Source: Ruegeria marina (GTDB lineage: Bacteria; Pseudomonadota; Alphaproteobacteria; Rhodobacterales; Rhodobacteraceae). From it: a DNA stretch of 64,000 bases. Location of the stretch: positions 86,352 to 150,351 of the forward strand of contig NZ_FMZV01000013.1 in NCBI RefSeq assembly GCF_900101475.1, given 5' to 3'. Below are positions 9,442-17,135 of the stretch, one piece after another (positions within the stretch are counted from its first letter, which is position 1; each line of letters begins with the position of its first letter). The translations under genes were made by a program, and so were the position numbers. Under the pieces are notes generated by a model. That model was given only the letters and a program-made list of their open reading frames with translations. It did not search any database and had not been told where the DNA came from.

Positions 9442-10209
9442 ATGGAACTTGCGGTTCGCGGTCTGACCCATCGCTATGGCGACATGGTGGTGCTGGACGA
9501 TGTTTCGCTGCATATCCCGGCGGGCGAGATCCTGTGCGTGGTCGGCCCGTCGGGCTGCGGCAAGTCCACGCTGCTCAGGATGTTGGGCGGGCTGGAACAA
9601 CCCGACTGGGGCGAGGTGCTGCAAGGCGGCACCCCGCCCGAGGGATGCCTGAACCCGCTGACCTATGTATTCCAGGATTTTGCCCTGCTACCCTGGCGCA
9701 GCGTGGCGGGCAATGTCTCGCTGGTACTCGAAGATCACCGCCTGCCAGGTGACCGGGTGCGCGCGATCATCGAGGATGTGCTGGCCCGCACCCGGCTGTC
9801 GGATTTCCGCGATGCGCTGCCCCGGCAACTTTCGGGGGGGATGAAGCAGCGGGTCGCCATCGCCCGGGCGCTGGCGGTCAACCCGGCGGTCATGCTGCTG
9901 GACGAGCCGCTCTCGGCGCTCGACGCGCAGACGCGCGAGCTGCTGATGGAGGACCTTGTGGGCCTGTGGGAACGGCAGCCCTTCACCGGCGTCTATGTCA
10001 CCCATAACCTGGCCGAAGCGGTGCGCCTGGGCCATCGCATCGCGGTGCTGTCGCGTCGTCCGGGCCGGGTGCGCGAGGTGATCGAGGTGCCGGGCCCCCT
10101 GTCGGAACGGCAGACCGGAGACCCGGAACTGGAAGCGATCCAGGCGCATCTCTGGGGGCTGATGCGCGACGAGGCAATGGCCGCCGATCAGGAGTTGCTG
10201 GATGCCTGA
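9442..10209 (+). CDS. ABC transporter ATP-binding protein (SsuB/TauB type)
   Basis: Cytosolic ATPase subunit, 255 residues. Walker A GPSGCGKST, signature LSGGMKQR, Walker B VMLLDEPLSALD and the switch His in VTHN are all intact. It belongs to the nitrate/sulfonate/taurine importer subfamily by its Q-loop region (VFQDFALLPWRSV). It lies between the receptor and permease genes and overlaps the permease by 8 bases, so the three are one operon. Confidence 0.93.
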   Translation: MELAVRGLTHRYGDMVVLDDVSLHIPAGEILCVVGPSGCGKSTLLRMLGGLEQPDWGEVLQGGTPPEGCLNPLTYVFQDFALLPWRSVAGNVSLVLEDHRLPGDRVRAIIEDVLARTRLSDFRDALPRQLSGGMKQRVAIARALAVNPAVMLLDEPLSALDAQTRELLMEDLVGLWERQPFTGVYVTHNLAEAVRLGHRIAVLSRRPGRVREVIEVPGPLSERQTGDPELEAIQAHLWGLMRDEAMAADQELLDA

Positions 10210-10990
10210 TATCCGGGTTCCCTTTCGTGGCGGCGGTTTCCGCCCCGAGGCGAGGCGCGGCACCGGCATCGCCGTGTTCGTGCTGCTGCTCTTTCTCATC
10301 GAATGGGGCACGCGGGCGGGCTGGATCTCGAACCTGACGCTGCCGCGCCCCTCCGACGTGGCCGCGACACTGGCCGATCTGGCGAGGTCCGGTGCGCTCT
10401 GGACGCATCTGCTGCCGTCGCTCAGCCGCCTTGCGGTCGGCTCCGCGCTGGGGGTCTCTGCCGGTATCGGCATCGGGGTTCTGATCGGGCTCTTCTCCTA
10501 CATCCGGGCCGGGCTGGTGCCACTGGTGGCGGCGATTTTCCCGATTCCCAAGATCGCGCTCTTGCCGCTTTTCGTGATCTGGTTCGGCATCGACGAAGGC
10601 TCCAAATACGCGCTGATCGCCCTGGGCACCTTCACGCCGACGGTAGTGGCCACCTATGGCGCGGTCGACAATGTCGACCGGGGGCTGATCCGCATGGGGC
10701 AGAGCTTTGGCCTGGGATGGTGGTCGATCGTGCGCAAGATCGTGCTGCCCGGCGCGTTGCCCGGCATCCTGTCGGGGCTGCGGGTGTCGCTGGCCATCGG
10801 CATCATCCTGCTGGTGGCGGCCGAGATGCTGGGCGCTCAATACGGCATCGGCGCCTATATCCTGCAGGCCGGGGCTCTCTACGATCTTGAGCGGCTTTTC
10901 GCCGGGGTTGTCATTCTGTCCTGTCTGGGCGTGCTGACCAGCTGGGCCATCGGCAAAATCGAGAAACGCTTGCTGGTCTGGCGCGGCTGA
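10202..10990 (+). CDS. ABC transporter permease (SsuC/TauC type)
   Basis: Integral inner-membrane subunit of 262 residues with about six predicted membrane helices, the first at about 21-37. The cytoplasmic coupling loop resembling the EAA motif is visible at YGAVDNVDRGLIRMGQSFG followed by KIVLPGALPGILSGLR. It completes the importer encoded by the two preceding genes. The start overlaps the ATPase stop, favouring coupled translation. Confidence 0.92.
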   Translation: MPDIRVPFRGGGFRPEARRGTGIAVFVLLLFLIEWGTRAGWISNLTLPRPSDVAATLADLARSGALWTHLLPSLSRLAVGSALGVSAGIGIGVLIGLFSYIRAGLVPLVAAIFPIPKIALLPLFVIWFGIDEGSKYALIALGTFTPTVVATYGAVDNVDRGLIRMGQSFGLGWWSIVRKIVLPGALPGILSGLRVSLAIGIILLVAAEMLGAQYGIGAYILQAGALYDLERLFAGVVILSCLGVLTSWAIGKIEKRLLVWRG

Positions 10991-11031
10991 TCACGGTATC
11001 CTGCCTCAAAACAAACGAGCAGGACTTCATC

Positions 11032-12177
11032 ATGATCGATCGTCGTTTCTTTACTTTCGGGTTGGGGGCGCTGACGCTTTCGGCCTGCGGCGGGGCCACG
11101 ACCGCGCCGCTCCCTGCCGCGGCAGAGAACTGGCCCACCGTGCCCAATGCCGGCTGGAGCGGCTGGGTCGCCTCCTTCAAGGGGCGGGCGGCGGCGCAGG
11201 GCATTTCCGCCTCGACACTGGACAGCGCGTTTCGCGGGGCGGGCTATATCCCCAAGGTGATCGAGCGGGACCGCAACCAGACCGAGTTCAAGCGCTCGCT
11301 GGAGGATTACCTTGCCATCGCCGCCTCGGACGAGCGCATTGCCACCGGCAAGCAGATGCTGGCCCGGCATGGCGCGCTGCTGGACCGGATCGAACAGCGC
11401 TATGGTGTCGACAAGGCCGTCGTCACAGCCATCTGGGGGCTGGAAAGCCGCTATGGCACCCGGCGCGGCGATGTGCCGATCGTGTCGGCCCTGTCGACGC
11501 TGGCCTATGACGGGCGGCGTGGCGCATTCTTTGAAAAGCAGCTGATCGCGGCGCTGAAGATCCTGCAGAACGGCGACACCTCGGCCCGCAACATGACCGG
11601 AAGCTGGGCGGGCGCAATGGGCCATACCCAGTTCATCCCGACCTCGTACCTGGCCTATGCTGTGGATTTCACCGGCGACGGGCGGCGCGATATCTGGTCC
11701 GAGGATCCGACCGACGCGCTGGCCTCGACCGCTGCCTATCTCGCCAATGCCGGCTGGGTGCGTGGCCAGCCCTGGGGCGGCGAGGTCGGCTCGGCCGCCG
11801 CCAGTTCGGGCACGCCGCTGGCGGTGCTGCAACCGCAGGTGCCCGGACCCAGAATTGCGGTCTTCAAGAATTTCAACGTGATCAAACGCTACAACAACTC
11901 CGACAGCTACGCCATCGGCGTGGGCCACCTGTCGGACCGGCTCAAGGGCGGGGGACCGTTCAAGGCCTCTTTCGGACCGGACGAGACCGGCCTGACGCTG
12001 GACGAGCGCAAGGAATTGCAGACCCGCCTGACCGCGGCCGGATATGACACCGGCGGCGCGGACGGGGTGATCGGCGGCAAGAGCACGGCGGCGATCACCG
12101 ACTACCAGCGCGCCAGGGGCCTGCCGGTCACCGGCACGCCTTCGATCGAATTGCTGCGGATGCTGCGCGCCGGCTGA
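11032..12177 (+). CDS. MltB-type lytic murein transglycosylase with C-terminal peptidoglycan-binding domain
   Basis: Cleaves the MurNAc-GlcNAc bond of peptidoglycan to 1,6-anhydro ends. The 381-residue protein has a signal ending in the lipobox-like LSAC, so Cys19 is probably lipidated and the enzyme membrane-tethered in the periplasm. The SLT_2 catalytic domain (about 42-300) contains AIWGLESRYG with the catalytic Glu138. The last 60 residues are a PG_binding_1 domain with LQTRLTAAGYDTGGADGVIG. Convergent with accA; an interspersed repeat and a hairpin lie between them. Confidence 0.92.
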   Translation: MIDRRFFTFGLGALTLSACGGATTAPLPAAAENWPTVPNAGWSGWVASFKGRAAAQGISASTLDSAFRGAGYIPKVIERDRNQTEFKRSLEDYLAIAASDERIATGKQMLARHGALLDRIEQRYGVDKAVVTAIWGLESRYGTRRGDVPIVSALSTLAYDGRRGAFFEKQLIAALKILQNGDTSARNMTGSWAGAMGHTQFIPTSYLAYAVDFTGDGRRDIWSEDPTDALASTAAYLANAGWVRGQPWGGEVGSAAASSGTPLAVLQPQVPGPRIAVFKNFNVIKRYNNSDSYAIGVGHLSDRLKGGGPFKASFGPDETGLTLDERKELQTRLTAAGYDTGGADGVIGGKSTAAITDYQRARGLPVTGTPSIELLRMLRAG

Positions 12178-12183
12178 GCGAAG

Positions 12184-12245
12184 AGGGGGCGCTGCCCCCG
12201 TCGCCCGTTGGGCGACTCCCCCGGAGTATTTCAGGCGAAATGAAA
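12184..12245 (+). repeat. Intergenic palindromic repeat, copy A (GGAGTATTT family)
   Basis: Begins 7 bases after the mltB-like stop. It has the pattern GGGGGCGCTGCCCCC, a second small GC hairpin (TCGCCCGTTGGGCGA), then CTCCCCCGGAGTATTTC and an A-rich tail with GAAATGAAAG. The same architecture recurs at 18147, 39578 (inverted) and 43761. Confidence 0.75.
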
Positions 12246-12266
12246 GGGCGCGTGTGGCGCCTTTTC
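12243..12266. terminator. Hairpin between convergent mltB-like gene and accA
   Basis: AAAGGGCGC / GGCGCCTTTT forms a stem with one bulged G and is followed by TTTTCTT on the plus strand. On the minus strand CTTTCATTTC follows. It may terminate both converging transcripts. Confidence 0.5.
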
Positions 12267-13229
12267 TTATGCGGCCAGCCCCTTGGACCCCAGATCGAGG
12301 AATTTCTGGCGGCGGTCCTTGATCAGCGCGGCGCCGTCCTTGCCGTCGAGATCCTTGAGCATGGCGGCAATGGCGCTGCCCACGGCCTCCATGGTTTTGG
12401 TCTTGTCGCGATGGGCGCCGCCGCGCGGTTCCGCGATCACCCGGTCGATGACACCCAGTTTCAGCAGGTCCTGCGCGGTAAGGCGCAGCGCCTCGGCGGC
12501 TTCGCGCATCTTCTCGGCGTTCTTCCACAGGATCGAGGCGCAGCCTTCGGGGGAGATCACCGAATAGATCGAATGTTCCAGCATCGCCACGCGGTTGGCG
12601 GTGGCGAACGCGACAGCTCCGCCCGAGCCGCCCTCGCCGATTACCACCGAGACCAGCGGCACGCCGATCCTGAGGCACATCTCGGTCGAGCGGGCGATTG
12701 CTTCGGACTGGCCGCGTTCCTCGGCGCCTTTGCCGGGATAGGCCCCGGCTGTGTCGATCAGGGTGATCACCGGCAGACCGAAACGGCCGGCCATCTCCAT
12801 CAGGCGCACCGCCTTGCGATACCCTTCGGGTCGGGCCATGCCGAAATTATGAGCGATGCGCGACTTGGTGTCCGAGCCTTTCTCGTGGCCGATTACCATG
12901 ACCGGGCGGTCGTTGAATCGTGCCAGCCCACCCATCACCGCCAGGTCGTCGGCGAAGTTGCGGTCGCCGGCGAGCGGCGTGTATTCCGTAAAGATCTTCT
13001 CGATGTAGTCGCGGCAATGCGGGCGTTCGGGATGGCGGGCTACCTGGCATTTCCGCCAGGGGGTCAGATCCTTGTAGAGTTCATCCAGCAACTTGGCGGC
13101 CTTTGCGTCAAGCGCAGAGGCTTCTTCGGTCACGTCCATCTCGGCGTTCGCGCGGGCCAGCGCCCGCAACTCCTCGGCCTTGCCTTCGATCTCGGCCAGC
13201 GGTTTTTCGAAATCCAGATATTGGGTCAT
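12267..13229 (-). CDS. accA: Acetyl-CoA carboxylase carboxyltransferase, alpha subunit
   Basis: Alpha subunit of the carboxyltransferase that moves the carboxyl group from biotin to acetyl-CoA, giving malonyl-CoA for fatty-acid synthesis. At 320 residues it has the standard bacterial length and the full crotonase-like fold. Recognisable signatures are [12 protein letters not shown] at the start, [21 protein letters not shown] spacing ([14 protein letters not shown]), [19 protein letters not shown] and [11 protein letters not shown]. accD is not in the window, as usual. Single gene, 88 bases from the LysE-family gene on the same strand. Confidence 0.97.
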   Translation of the reverse strand: MTQYLDFEKPLAEIEGKAEELRALARANAEMDVTEEASALDAKAAKLLDELYKDLTPWRKCQVARHPERPHCRDYIEKIFTEYTPLAGDRNFADDLAVMGGLARFNDRPVMVIGHEKGSDTKSRIAHNFGMARPEGYRKAVRLMEMAGRFGLPVITLIDTAGAYPGKGAEERGQSEAIARSTEMCLRIGVPLVSVVIGEGGSGGAVAFATANRVAMLEHSIYSVISPEGCASILWKNAEKMREAAEALRLTAQDLLKLGVIDRVIAEPRGGAHRDKTKTMEAVGSAIAAMLKDLDGKDGAALIKDRRQKFLDLGSKGLAA

Positions 13230-13317
13230 GGCGCCCTCTCGTCGCGGGGTTTCCCGCTATATGACCTCAGGGCGCGCCGGATGCAACTCGGCAGACGCGG
13301 CCAGCGCCCCGTTCCGG

Positions 13318-13914
13318 TCAACCAGGCCAGAGCACCGGGTAGAGCGAGACGACCAGAGCCAGGGCCATTGTCCAGTTGAACGCGGCCAGTCGGCGCGGGT
13401 TGGTCAGAAGGCGCGCCATTTGCTGCCCCAATACCGTCCAGGTGCTGACCGAGGGCAGGTTGACCGCTCCGAAGATTGCGGCAACCAGAAGCACGGCGGG
13501 TAGGGTCTGGCCCGGCGCATAGGCCGAAATCGCGGTCAGCGCCATCGCCCAGGCCTTGGGGTTGACCCACTGGAAGGCCGCCGCCTGCAAAAAGCTCATC
13601 GGCCGGCCGCTGGATGTACCGCCCTGCACCGGGGCGGCATGGGCGACCTTCCAGGCAAGCCAGAGCAGGTACAGCACCGAAGATATTTTGAGCAGGACAT
13701 AACTGGGCGGCCATGCTTCGAAGACCTGTACCAGCCCTGCGCCCACCATCAGTACCATGAAGCTGAAGCCCAGACCGATCCCCAGCATATGCGGGACCGT
13801 GCGGCGAAATCCGAAATTGGCGCCCGAGGCCATGAGCATCAGGTTGTTCGGCCCCGGCGTGATCGACGAGACGAAGGCAAACAGGACAAGAGCGATCAGG
13901 ATGTCATGGGTCAT
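13318..13914 (-). CDS. LysE-family amino-acid exporter
   Basis: Inner-membrane efflux protein of 198 residues with five or six hydrophobic segments. The RhtB/LysE signature SITPGPNNLMLMASG is at about residues 17-31, near the first membrane helix. The gene is divergent from an Lrp/AsnC regulator whose start is only 72 bases away, the classic arrangement in which the regulator senses an amino acid and induces its exporter. The substrate is not evident from sequence. Confidence 0.9.
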   Translation of the reverse strand: MTHDILIALVLFAFVSSITPGPNNLMLMASGANFGFRRTVPHMLGIGLGFSFMVLMVGAGLVQVFEAWPPSYVLLKISSVLYLLWLAWKVAHAAPVQGGTSSGRPMSFLQAAAFQWVNPKAWAMALTAISAYAPGQTLPAVLLVAAIFGAVNLPSVSTWTVLGQQMARLLTNPRRLAAFNWTMALALVVSLYPVLWPG

Positions 13915-13946
13915 GCGCAGAATCTCTGTCGGAAATGCGCGAATGA

Positions 13947-13985
13947 AATTGCGTTGTTGCGAAATTTAGGTCAGAATTCGCAATT
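13947..13985. promoter_or_regulatory. Inverted repeat in the lysE/lrp divergent promoter
   Basis: AATTGCG (13947-13953) and CGCAATT (13979-13985) are perfect inverted arms about 25 bases apart, with a further TTGCGAAATT between. The right arm ends 2 bases before the Lrp-family start codon. Probable regulator operator; inferred only from symmetry and position. Confidence 0.45.
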
Positions 13986-13986
13986 A

Positions 13987-14439
13987 ATGATCAAGATTGA
14001 TGAATTAAACCGCAAGATATTGCGTGAGCTGTCGCGGGACGGGCGGATCAGTAATCTTGATCTGGCGTCGAAAGTCGGCCTGTCGCCCTCGGCCTGTCTG
14101 CGCCGGGTGCAGGATCTGGAACGTGCCGGGGTGATTGCTGGCTACCGCGCGGTTCTGAACCCGGCGGCACTGGGTCTCGGGTTTGCCGCCTATATCGGTG
14201 TCGGTCTCAGCGAGCATACAAAGGCGGCGCAGGAGACATTTGAACGCGCAGTGTCACGCGCGCCGGAAGTGGTGGAGTGCCACAACATCACTGGAACGAT
14301 CGAGTATCTGCTGCGTGTCGAATGCGCCGATCTGCCCGGCTACAAGACTTTTCACACCGATGTGCTGGGCACGTTGCCGCATGTGAATTCGATCACGACC
14401 TATGTGGTGATGGGGTCTCCCAAGGATATGCGCGCCTGA
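13987..14439 (+). CDS. Lrp/AsnC-family transcriptional regulator
   Basis: A 150-residue amino-acid-responsive regulator. N-terminal helix-turn-helix (about 1-60: IDELNRKILRELSRDGRISN, then LASKVGLSPSACLRRVQDLE) followed by a RAM/AsnC ligand and oligomerisation domain (about 65-145). The start MIKIDELN at 13987 is the family start; the frame is open farther upstream without homology. Divergent from the LysE-type exporter and probably its activator. Confidence 0.92.
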   Translation: MIKIDELNRKILRELSRDGRISNLDLASKVGLSPSACLRRVQDLERAGVIAGYRAVLNPAALGLGFAAYIGVGLSEHTKAAQETFERAVSRAPEVVECHNITGTIEYLLRVECADLPGYKTFHTDVLGTLPHVNSITTYVVMGSPKDMRA

Positions 14440-14573
14440 ACGGCCGAGGAGGAAGTGCGCACGCACGCGCCACTTGCCGCACAAAACATTGAACCCTAGG
14501 CTGAACACGATTTCGTTGCGCGAAGCCGGAGGGAAAGACCGGTGCAACACGTTAACAACCGGGAGACCATGAG

Positions 14574-15155
14574 ATGAAATCCATCTGGATCGGTGCGATT
14601 GCCGGGCTTGGACTTACACTCGCCAGTGCCTTGTCGGCGGCTCCGCTCAAGCTGCAACCTGCCAGTCCGCAGCCGGGCGGGCTCAGGGGCGGGTTGTCCG
14701 TAACCTACGGCTATGCCAAGGAAGGCCAGCATATCAAATACTTGTCTGATGCAAGAAGTGTGTTGAAGTCCGGTGCGCAGAGAGGCCAGGCTTTGCGGGG
14801 GCTCGACTATCGCGACACCAACAAGGGCGAAAACACACTGACTTCGAACCGCGCTGAAAACGTGGCCGCGTCGATCCAGGGTTACATCAAGTTCGACAGG
14901 CCCGGTGTCTACGAGATCGATTTTTTCACCAATGACGGGATAGACGCGCGAATCGGTGGGCAGCAGGTCGGCCTGTTCGATGGTCGTCAGACCTGCGACA
15001 GCACGATCGTGTCCGAAGTCGAGGTGCCGCAGGCGGGCTGGTACAAGGTGGACATCACCTATTTCAACCGGCTCAATACCTCGTGCCTGATGATGCGCTG
15101 GGGGCAAAAGGGCAAAGGCCTGAAATGGGTGCCCAACACCGTGTTCGGTCATTGA
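14574..15155 (+). CDS. Secreted PA14-domain-like protein
   Basis: A 193-residue protein with a clear signal peptide (residues 1-22, ending LSA). The mature part looks like a PA14 beta-barrel: ENVAASIQGYIKFDRPGVYE then FFTNDGIDARIGGQQV and a closing WYKVDITYFN segment. PA14 domains bind carbohydrate in several secreted proteins. Two Cys (in RQTCDST and NTSCLMM) could form a disulphide. No partner gene is adjacent on the same strand. Function unknown. Confidence 0.75.
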   Translation: MKSIWIGAIAGLGLTLASALSAAPLKLQPASPQPGGLRGGLSVTYGYAKEGQHIKYLSDARSVLKSGAQRGQALRGLDYRDTNKGENTLTSNRAENVAASIQGYIKFDRPGVYEIDFFTNDGIDARIGGQQVGLFDGRQTCDSTIVSEVEVPQAGWYKVDITYFNRLNTSCLMMRWGQKGKGLKWVPNTVFGH

Positions 15156-15191
15156 GGTTGCAAACTGCGCGGACCGGGCCAGCCGCCGCGC

Positions 15192-15812
15192 TCAACATGC
15201 CTTCAGGCCCAACGCGGCTTTCAGCGCCAGTTCGGGGGAGGACAAGACCGGCACGCCAGCACGACTGAAACCGGCTGCATCCGCCATCGAAGCCTGGGCG
15301 AGAACAACACAGGCGATGTCGGGTAGAAGCGCCAGTTCGGAGTCGATCCGGCTGCCGATCGCCTGCGCGAACCGGTCCTTGTCGCCTGCGGTATACATCG
15401 GCCAAAGGTCCTGTAACGCCAGAGTGTGATAGCGGGGTGGCCGTCCTTCCTGACCAAAAGCTTCCTCCAGAAGGTCGCTTGACGGGATCCGGGTGCTTTC
15501 CAGGCAGAATACAAGCAAGACGACCCCGCCGCTGCGGGCCGCCGCCTGCATCATCGGCCAGTCGATCCGGACCGCCCCGGCCGCGCCCGCAACTGTGCCG
15601 ATCGTGGTGCATGTGCACAGGCAACCGGGGACAGCTTCAATGGTTTTTGTGATCTCTGTCCTCAGGTCGTCATCAATGCCGCCCTGTGCCCTCGCCAGCC
15701 AGTCTGGCCGCACGACATGGGTCAATCGCGCATCCGGCGCGATCCGCGCGGTCAGGGTGTCGAAGGTGGCGCGATGTGCCTCGGCGGTATGGAACAGGGT
15801 CAGCTGTGTCAT
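15192..15812 (-). CDS. Asp/Glu racemase-like protein of unknown substrate
   Basis: A 206-residue protein with the general layout of the Asp/Glu/hydantoin racemase superfamily: an early CLCTCTTIGT loop with Cys residues where the first catalytic Cys would be, and VVLAQASMADAAG near the C-terminus where the second is replaced by Gln-Ala-Ser. That loss makes normal cofactor-independent racemisation doubtful. Start MTQLTLFHTAE at 15812 chosen over an upstream ATG in a region overlapping the preceding hairpin. It lies downstream of malyl-CoA lyase on the same strand, with a terminator-like hairpin between. Confidence 0.6.
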   Translation of the reverse strand: MTQLTLFHTAEAHRATFDTLTARIAPDARLTHVVRPDWLARAQGGIDDDLRTEITKTIEAVPGCLCTCTTIGTVAGAAGAVRIDWPMMQAAARSGGVVLLVFCLESTRIPSSDLLEEAFGQEGRPPRYHTLALQDLWPMYTAGDKDRFAQAIGSRIDSELALLPDIACVVLAQASMADAAGFSRAGVPVLSSPELALKAALGLKAC

Positions 15813-15828
15813 GCGATCTTCTGGATGC

Positions 15829-15856
15829 CGAAAAGGGCGCCCGATGGACGCCCTTT
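15829..15856 (-). terminator. Terminator downstream of mcl1
   Basis: AAAGGGCG (15832-15839) pairs perfectly with CGCCCTTT (15849-15856), 20 bases past the mcl1 stop on the minus strand, and is followed there by TTTTCGG. It would limit read-through into the racemase-like gene, whose start is 17 bases further on. Confidence 0.6.
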
Positions 15857-15876
15857 GCAACAGAATACCTGGCGCA

Positions 15877-16839
15877 TCAGCCGTTGGCGGCGATCATCTC
15901 GGCCTGGCGCACGATAACCTCGGCCTGCTTGATCGAGGCGATGTCGACCAGCCGGCCCTTGTAAACGGTCGCGCCCTCGCCGTTGGCCTTGGCCGTCTCC
16001 ATTGCGGCCAGGATCTCGCGCGCTTCGGTCACCTTGGCCTCGGACGGGGTAAAGACCTGGTTGGCCAGCGCGATCTGCTTGGGGTGGATCGCCCACTTGC
16101 CCACCATGCCCAGCGTCGCCGAGCGGCGCGCCTGCGCGATGAAGCCTTCATCGTCCGAAAAATCGCCGAACGGCCCATCGACCGGCAGGATGCCATGGGT
16201 GCGGCAGGCGGCGACGATGGCGGCCTGCGCCCAGTGCCACGGATCGGACCAGTATTTGGCGCCCTCGCGCAGCATGTAGTAATCTTCCTGCGTTCCACCG
16301 ATGCCGGTGGTCTGCATTCCCATCGAGGCGGCGAAATCGGCCGCGCCCAGGCTCATCGCCTGCAAGCGGGGGCTGGCGGCGGCGATCTCCTCGACATGGG
16401 CGATGCCGGCGGCGGATTCGATGATCACCTCCAGGCTGATCGGCTTGGTCCGCCCGGTGGCGCGCTCGATCGCGGTGACCAGTGTGTCAACGGCGTAGAC
16501 ATCGGCGGCGCAGCCCACCTTGGGGATCATGATCTGATCGAGCCGGTCGCCCGCCTGTTCCAGCACGTCCACCACGTCGCGGTACCAATAGGGCGTATCC
16601 AGCCCGTTGATCCGAACCGACATGTACTTGTTGCCCCAGTCGATGGTGTTCAGCGCCTCGATCACGTTGGCGCGGGCAAATTCCTTGTCGCTGGGGGCGA
16701 CCGAATCCTCGAGATCGAGGTTGATCACATCCGCCGCCGATGCGGCCATCTTGGCAAACAGCTTCGTGTTCGAGCCGGGCCCGAACAACTGGCAGCGATT
16801 GGGGCGCGCGGGCGCGACGGGCTGGATGCGGAAACTCAT
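15877..16839 (-). CDS. mcl1: L-malyl-CoA/beta-methylmalyl-CoA lyase
   Basis: Citrate-lyase-beta-like enzyme (HpcH/HpaI superfamily) that reversibly condenses or cleaves malyl-CoA (acetyl-CoA plus glyoxylate) and beta-methylmalyl-CoA (propionyl-CoA plus glyoxylate). In Rhodobacteraceae it serves the ethylmalonyl-CoA pathway and glyoxylate use. The 320-residue product begins MSFRIQPVAPARPNR. Hallmarks are DVINLDLEDSVAP (metal and substrate Asp/Glu), SLEVIIESAAGI and AIHPKQIALANQVFTPS. The start at 16839 has a GGAAAGG ribosome-binding site; an in-frame ATG 25 codons upstream lacks one. Monocistronic with a long upstream control region. Confidence 0.93.
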   Translation of the reverse strand: MSFRIQPVAPARPNRCQLFGPGSNTKLFAKMAASAADVINLDLEDSVAPSDKEFARANVIEALNTIDWGNKYMSVRINGLDTPYWYRDVVDVLEQAGDRLDQIMIPKVGCAADVYAVDTLVTAIERATGRTKPISLEVIIESAAGIAHVEEIAAASPRLQAMSLGAADFAASMGMQTTGIGGTQEDYYMLREGAKYWSDPWHWAQAAIVAACRTHGILPVDGPFGDFSDDEGFIAQARRSATLGMVGKWAIHPKQIALANQVFTPSEAKVTEAREILAAMETAKANGEGATVYKGRLVDIASIKQAEVIVRQAEMIAANG

Positions 16840-16896
16840 GGGCGGGCCTTTCCGGAGTAATGAAATTACGATTTTGCCGCCCCATGAGGTATTAAA

Positions 16897-16914
16897 TTGC
16901 GCAGTTTTGCGCAA
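16897..16914. promoter_or_regulatory. TTGCGCA repeats in the mcl1/dgcN divergent region
   Basis: The 296-base gap between mcl1 and dgcN is visibly AT-rich and holds TTGCGCAG (16897) and the perfect palindrome TTGCGCAA (16907) exactly 10 bases apart, one helical turn, about 60-75 bases upstream of mcl1. A looser TTGCGTGCG follows at about 16936 and GGCGCAAG at about 17033. I read these as a candidate operator for a regulator of mcl1; no other gene is seen in the gap. Confidence 0.4.
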
Positions 16915-17135
16915 GCGCCTTTCTGCGCTTGCAGCATTGCGTGCGTAATATCTTCGCTCTTGCAGAGAGAATTGCTGATTAATGATTGATCAGTTTGAAA
17001 ACTTCGAAGATTTTTGAGCATTTTGGCGATTTGGCGCAAGATTCGTCCAATCCTCCGGAACCAAATGGACCAGAAAGCAAAATGCTCGTTGATCGAGACC
17101 TTTAGTCTGTGTCGGAATCAATGGAGTGCACCGCA

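Noticed and set aside
10879..12678. 599-codon minus-strand frame across mltB and accA
   Set aside because: It overlaps two well-supported genes in the wrong frame and shows no domain.
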